This document shows, piece after piece, positions 5,902-8,068 of a stretch of DNA of 8,068 nucleotides. Source of the stretch: JBFFXF01 sp041569895 (GTDB lineage: Bacteria; Planctomycetota; UBA8108; JACQVS01); the NCBI GenBank assembly GCA_041569895.1, contig JBFFXF010000314.1, positions 1 to 8,068 of the forward strand, in the 5' to 3' direction. The notes under the pieces are model-generated. The model did no database searches and was not told the DNA's origin. It was given only the letters and a program-made list of their open reading frames with translations. The position numbers and the translations under genes are program-made. How positions within the stretch are numbered: the stretch's first letter is position 1; every line of letters begins with the position of its first letter.

Positions 5902-8021
5902 TCGACCGACTCGATCGACTCGCAAAGCGGCGGGCGGTGCGCGGCGGCGCGATCGCCATCGCCGCGCTGGTGATGGCGCTGGCGTCGCGTGGGGCCGCGT
6001 CTGCCGGCGACGGGAGCGGCACCGACGTCGAGTTGCTCCTCGAGGAGGGGTTCTTTCACGAGACCACGCTGAACGACCCCGCTGCCGCGATCGACCTCTA
6101 CACGCGCGTGCTGCGCACGCCGGGCGTCTCCGCGCGCGACGCGGCCGCGGCGCACCTGCGCACCGGGATCTGCTTCCACCTCCAGGGGCGCCTCGAGGAG
6201 GCCGAGCGCGAGTTCCGCACCGTGCTCGAGCGCTTCGCGTCGGAGCCCGAGGCCGGGCGCGTCGCGGCTCGCTACCTGAGGGTCGGCTCGCGAGGACACC
6301 CGGCGCGCTTCATGTCGCCCGAGACCATCGTCTACGCCGAGATCGTCGACCTCGCCGGGCAGGTCGGTTTCCTCTCCGGGCTGCTGCGCGGTTCGCCGCT
6401 CGAGAATCCGGTCGACTACTACCTGTCGCGCGCCGGACGGGAGCGCCCGTCGACCGGCGAGCTCGCCCCGCCGCGGGACGACGACCTCGCCCGCCTGCGC
6501 GCCGTGCTCAATCTCGGGTTCCTCAAGGAGCTCCAGAAGATGGAGGGCTTCGCGCTCGGCTTCTCGTCGTTCTCGAGCGACGCGGCCGAGTACGTCGGCG
6601 TGTTCCTGCCGGGAACGAGCGACGTCTCGCGCGGGCTGATCAAGGCGATCCTCACGGTCGCGATCGAGGACGTGGCCGACGATGTCGAGGGCACGCCCGT
6701 CTTCCGCCTGAGGCAGGACGACCCGCCGCCCGATGGCGATCCGCAGGATCCGTTCTTCATCGCCATGGACAGCGGCGAGGAGGTGGTGTTCTTCGGGCCC
6801 TCGCTCGACCTCGTCCGCGGGGCGATCCAGCGGTATCGCTCGCCGTCGGCTCTCGACACGCTGGCCGAGGTGCCGGACTTCCAGCGAGCCCTGTCGGCGC
6901 GCGCCGGCAGCTCTCTCTTCGCGTATCTGCGGACGCCGGGCCTGATGGACAACCTGAGGCGCGTGGTCAGCGGCGGAGACCTCGCCGGGCTCGAGGCGCT
7001 CGCCGCGCTGCTCGACGTCGAGAGACTCGAGTCGACCACCCTGACGTTCTCGCGATCGGGCGACGCCGTCCGGCTGGCTCTCCGCGCGCGCGTCGGGGAC
7101 GAGAGCGACGTGTGGCGCGCGATCCTCTCGCCGCCGCTGACGCCGGACCTCTTCCGCCTCGTCCCACCGGAGCCTCTCGGATTCCTCGCGGTGTCGATGC
7201 CGGACTTGCCGCAGCGCGCCAGGACGATCGCCGGGGCCGTGGCCGAGCGCGTTCCGGAGGTCGTCGAGGCGGTCCCCCTCGAGCTCCGCGCCATCCTCGG
7301 GCTCGACGCGGAGGCGGAGGAGCGCCGACCGGGCGCCGCGAGGCTGCGCGACGTCGCCGAGCGGGTGCTCTCGCGCCTCGAGAGCCTCGTGGTGGTGCAG
7401 CCGCGAGCCGTCGCGGGCGAGCAGGCGCTCTCCTTCTGCATCGGTCTGCGGATCACGACCGACGCCGGCGAGGGCGCGCGCCTGATCGCGGACCTCGAGC
7501 AGCTCCTCGGCGCTCTGGCGCACGCGGCGTTCCGGACGCGCGCGAGCACGGTGTTCTTCGACGACGGCCGGCCGCGTCGCTTCCTCGGGCGCGAGGTCAC
7601 GCCGAGGGTGATCGAGCCGGTCCCCGGATTCCGCTCCGGCTACGTCCACCTCGCCGAGCCGCTGGCGTCCGGACGGCAGCGACACCTCGTCGTCGTCGCT
7701 CCGCGTCTCGGCGCCCTCGACGCCGCGCTCGCCGGCGACGGCGAGGTCGACTTCCCGGAAGACCAGGAGCTCGCCGGCCGGTCGAAGATCCTCTCGCTGA
7801 GACCGCGGGACATCGACGCCGTCTTCGGCGCGTTCTCGGGGCGACCGAGAAACCCGCTGAAGACCTTCCTCTCGAGGACGCCGCGGGTCCTCGTGTACAC
7901 CCTCGAGTCCGCGCGCGGGCTGTCGCTCGAGCTCACCATCCCGGAGGCCGCGCCGGTCCTGCGCGAGCTCCTCCGGGAGCTGCCCACCCGACGACCGGCG
8001 ACCGGCGAGGAGGAGCGATGA
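5898..8021 (+). CDS. Exported protein of unknown function with TPR-like N-terminal repeats (possibly DUF3352-like)
   Basis: I do not recognise this 707-residue protein as a named family. The N-terminus is a convincing signal peptide: basic n-region with K10-R11-R12, hydrophobic core at about 17-30 and a probable A-S-A cleavage site after residue 36. The mature protein is therefore likely periplasmic or surface-bound; the residue after the site is Gly, so there is no lipobox. Residues about 44-72 and 83-112 form two TPR-like hairpins (for example DPAAAIDLYTRVL and GRLEEAEREFRTVL). The remainder is a long alpha/beta region in which similar segments recur near 139-164, 337-359 and 422-448 (pattern P-E-x-x-x-[YF]-[AL] then a [DM]-x-[AP] turn and a helix). 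This recalls the duplicated layout of DUF3352-type exoproteins, at low confidence. It has no transmembrane helix after the signal and no catalytic motif I can identify. It lacks a Shine-Dalgarno and probably relies on translational coupling with the regulator. Context suggests a role in the sensory pathway, or a product under its control. Confidence 0.88.
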   Translation: MIDRLDRLAKRRAVRGGAIAIAALVMALASRGAASAGDGSGTDVELLLEEGFFHETTLNDPAAAIDLYTRVLRTPGVSARDAAAAHLRTGICFHLQGRLEEAEREFRTVLERFASEPEAGRVAARYLRVGSRGHPARFMSPETIVYAEIVDLAGQVGFLSGLLRGSPLENPVDYYLSRAGRERPSTGELAPPRDDDLARLRAVLNLGFLKELQKMEGFALGFSSFSSDAAEYVGVFLPGTSDVSRGLIKAILTVAIEDVADDVEGTPVFRLRQDDPPPDGDPQDPFFIAMDSGEEVVFFGPSLDLVRGAIQRYRSPSALDTLAEVPDFQRALSARAGSSLFAYLRTPGLMDNLRRVVSGGDLAGLEALAALLDVERLESTTLTFSRSGDAVRLALRARVGDESDVWRAILSPPLTPDLFRLVPPEPLGFLAVSMPDLPQRARTIAGAVAERVPEVVEAVPLELRAILGLDAEAEERRPGAARLRDVAERVLSRLESLVVVQPRAVAGEQALSFCIGLRITTDAGEGARLIADLEQLLGALAHAAFRTRASTVFFDDGRPRRFLGREVTPRVIEPVPGFRSGYVHLAEPLASGRQRHLVVVAPRLGALDAALAGDGEVDFPEDQELAGRSKILSLRPRDIDAVFGAFSGRPRNPLKTFLSRTPRVLVYTLESARGLSLELTIPEAAPVLRELLRELPTRRPATGEEER
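8007..8013 (+). promoter_or_regulatory. Ribosome binding site GAGGAGG before the last gene
   Basis: The purine run GAGGAGG ends 4 bases before the ATG at 8018, inside the last codons of the exported-protein gene. It supports 8018 as a start, although the spacing is slightly short for its 3'-most GGAGG. Confidence 0.5.
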
Positions 8022-8068
8022 GCTTCACGCGGGGGAGCTTGACGCGGGGGAGCTTGACGCGAGCGATC
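8018..8068 (+). CDS. Start of a further operon gene, truncated by window edge
   Basis: The ATG overlaps the upstream stop as ATGA, repeating the arrangement of the two previous junctions, and has a purine-rich RBS. Only 17 codons are visible. They read as a small Ser/Leu/Thr/Arg/Gly repeat (SFTRG, SLTRG, SLTRA) that says nothing about function. The 15-base repeat keeps the frame. It remains possible that the real start lies beyond the window and that this repeat is leader sequence. Confidence 0.55.
   Translation, partial: MSFTRGSLTRGSLTRAI
8021..8065 (+). repeat. 15-bp tandem repeat, three copies
   Basis: Three consecutive 15-base units (AGCTTCACGCGGGGG, AGCTTGACGCGGGGG, AGCTTGACGCGAGCG) follow the ATGA overlap immediately. 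The first differs from the second by one base and the third by three at its end. The units are in frame with the ATG at 8018 and may continue past the window edge. Confidence 0.85.

Noticed and set aside
5907..5990. A Tat-type signal on the exported protein because of R11-R12
   Set aside because: The context K-R-R-A-V lacks the S/T before the arginines and the F/L pattern after them; a general Sec signal peptide explains the sequence.
5685..7685. A 666-codon minus-strand open frame antisense to the exported-protein gene
   Set aside because: It also covers the 3' end of the regulator and shows the same biased composition. The plus-strand frame has a clean signal peptide and TPR-like repeats and fits the operon overlaps.

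Overview
This is a GC-rich (roughly 70% by eye) stretch from a Gram-negative-type bacterium. Two or three of the products carry N-terminal export signals, and one is a two-transmembrane sensor kinase with a large extracytoplasmic domain. An exported CehA/McbA-type PHP hydrolase, a PF10108-type exonuclease and a HAMP-less kinase together would suit Acidobacteriota, Planctomycetota or a myxobacterial-type lineage. No rRNA, tRNA or phylogenetic marker is present, so this placement is a weak inference.

Layout: the window is built around one divergent intergenic region (2931-3058). To its left, on the minus strand, lie a predicted PolB-like 3'-5' exonuclease (2121-2930) and then a large exported metallohydrolase of the CehA/McbA (PHP superfamily) type. 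The hydrolase starts near 2028 and runs off the left edge. The 86-92 bases between them are filled almost entirely by a purine-rich hexamer repeat (GAGACA/GAGACC on the coding strand).

To the right, on the plus strand, is a tightly packed operon in which every junction is a 4-base ATGA overlap. It encodes a sensor histidine kinase (3059-5185) with TPR-like helices in its extracytoplasmic domain, an OmpR/PhoB-class response regulator (5182-5901), a 707-residue exported protein of unknown function with TPR-like N-terminal repeats (5898-8021), and the first 17 codons of another gene (8018 onward). The gene order and overlaps suggest one sensory unit. The kinase would read an envelope signal, possibly through the exported TPR protein, and pass it to the DNA-binding regulator. 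This is inference from context; no target gene can be named from the window.

Three short tandem repeats sit at gene boundaries: the hexamer tract at 2042-2113, a 24-bp duplication at the 3' end of the kinase gene, and a 15-bp triplication at the 5' end of the last gene. Very long open frames exist antisense to the real genes, as expected at this GC content, and were rejected. No mobile element, CRISPR array, RNA gene or convincing terminator was seen.
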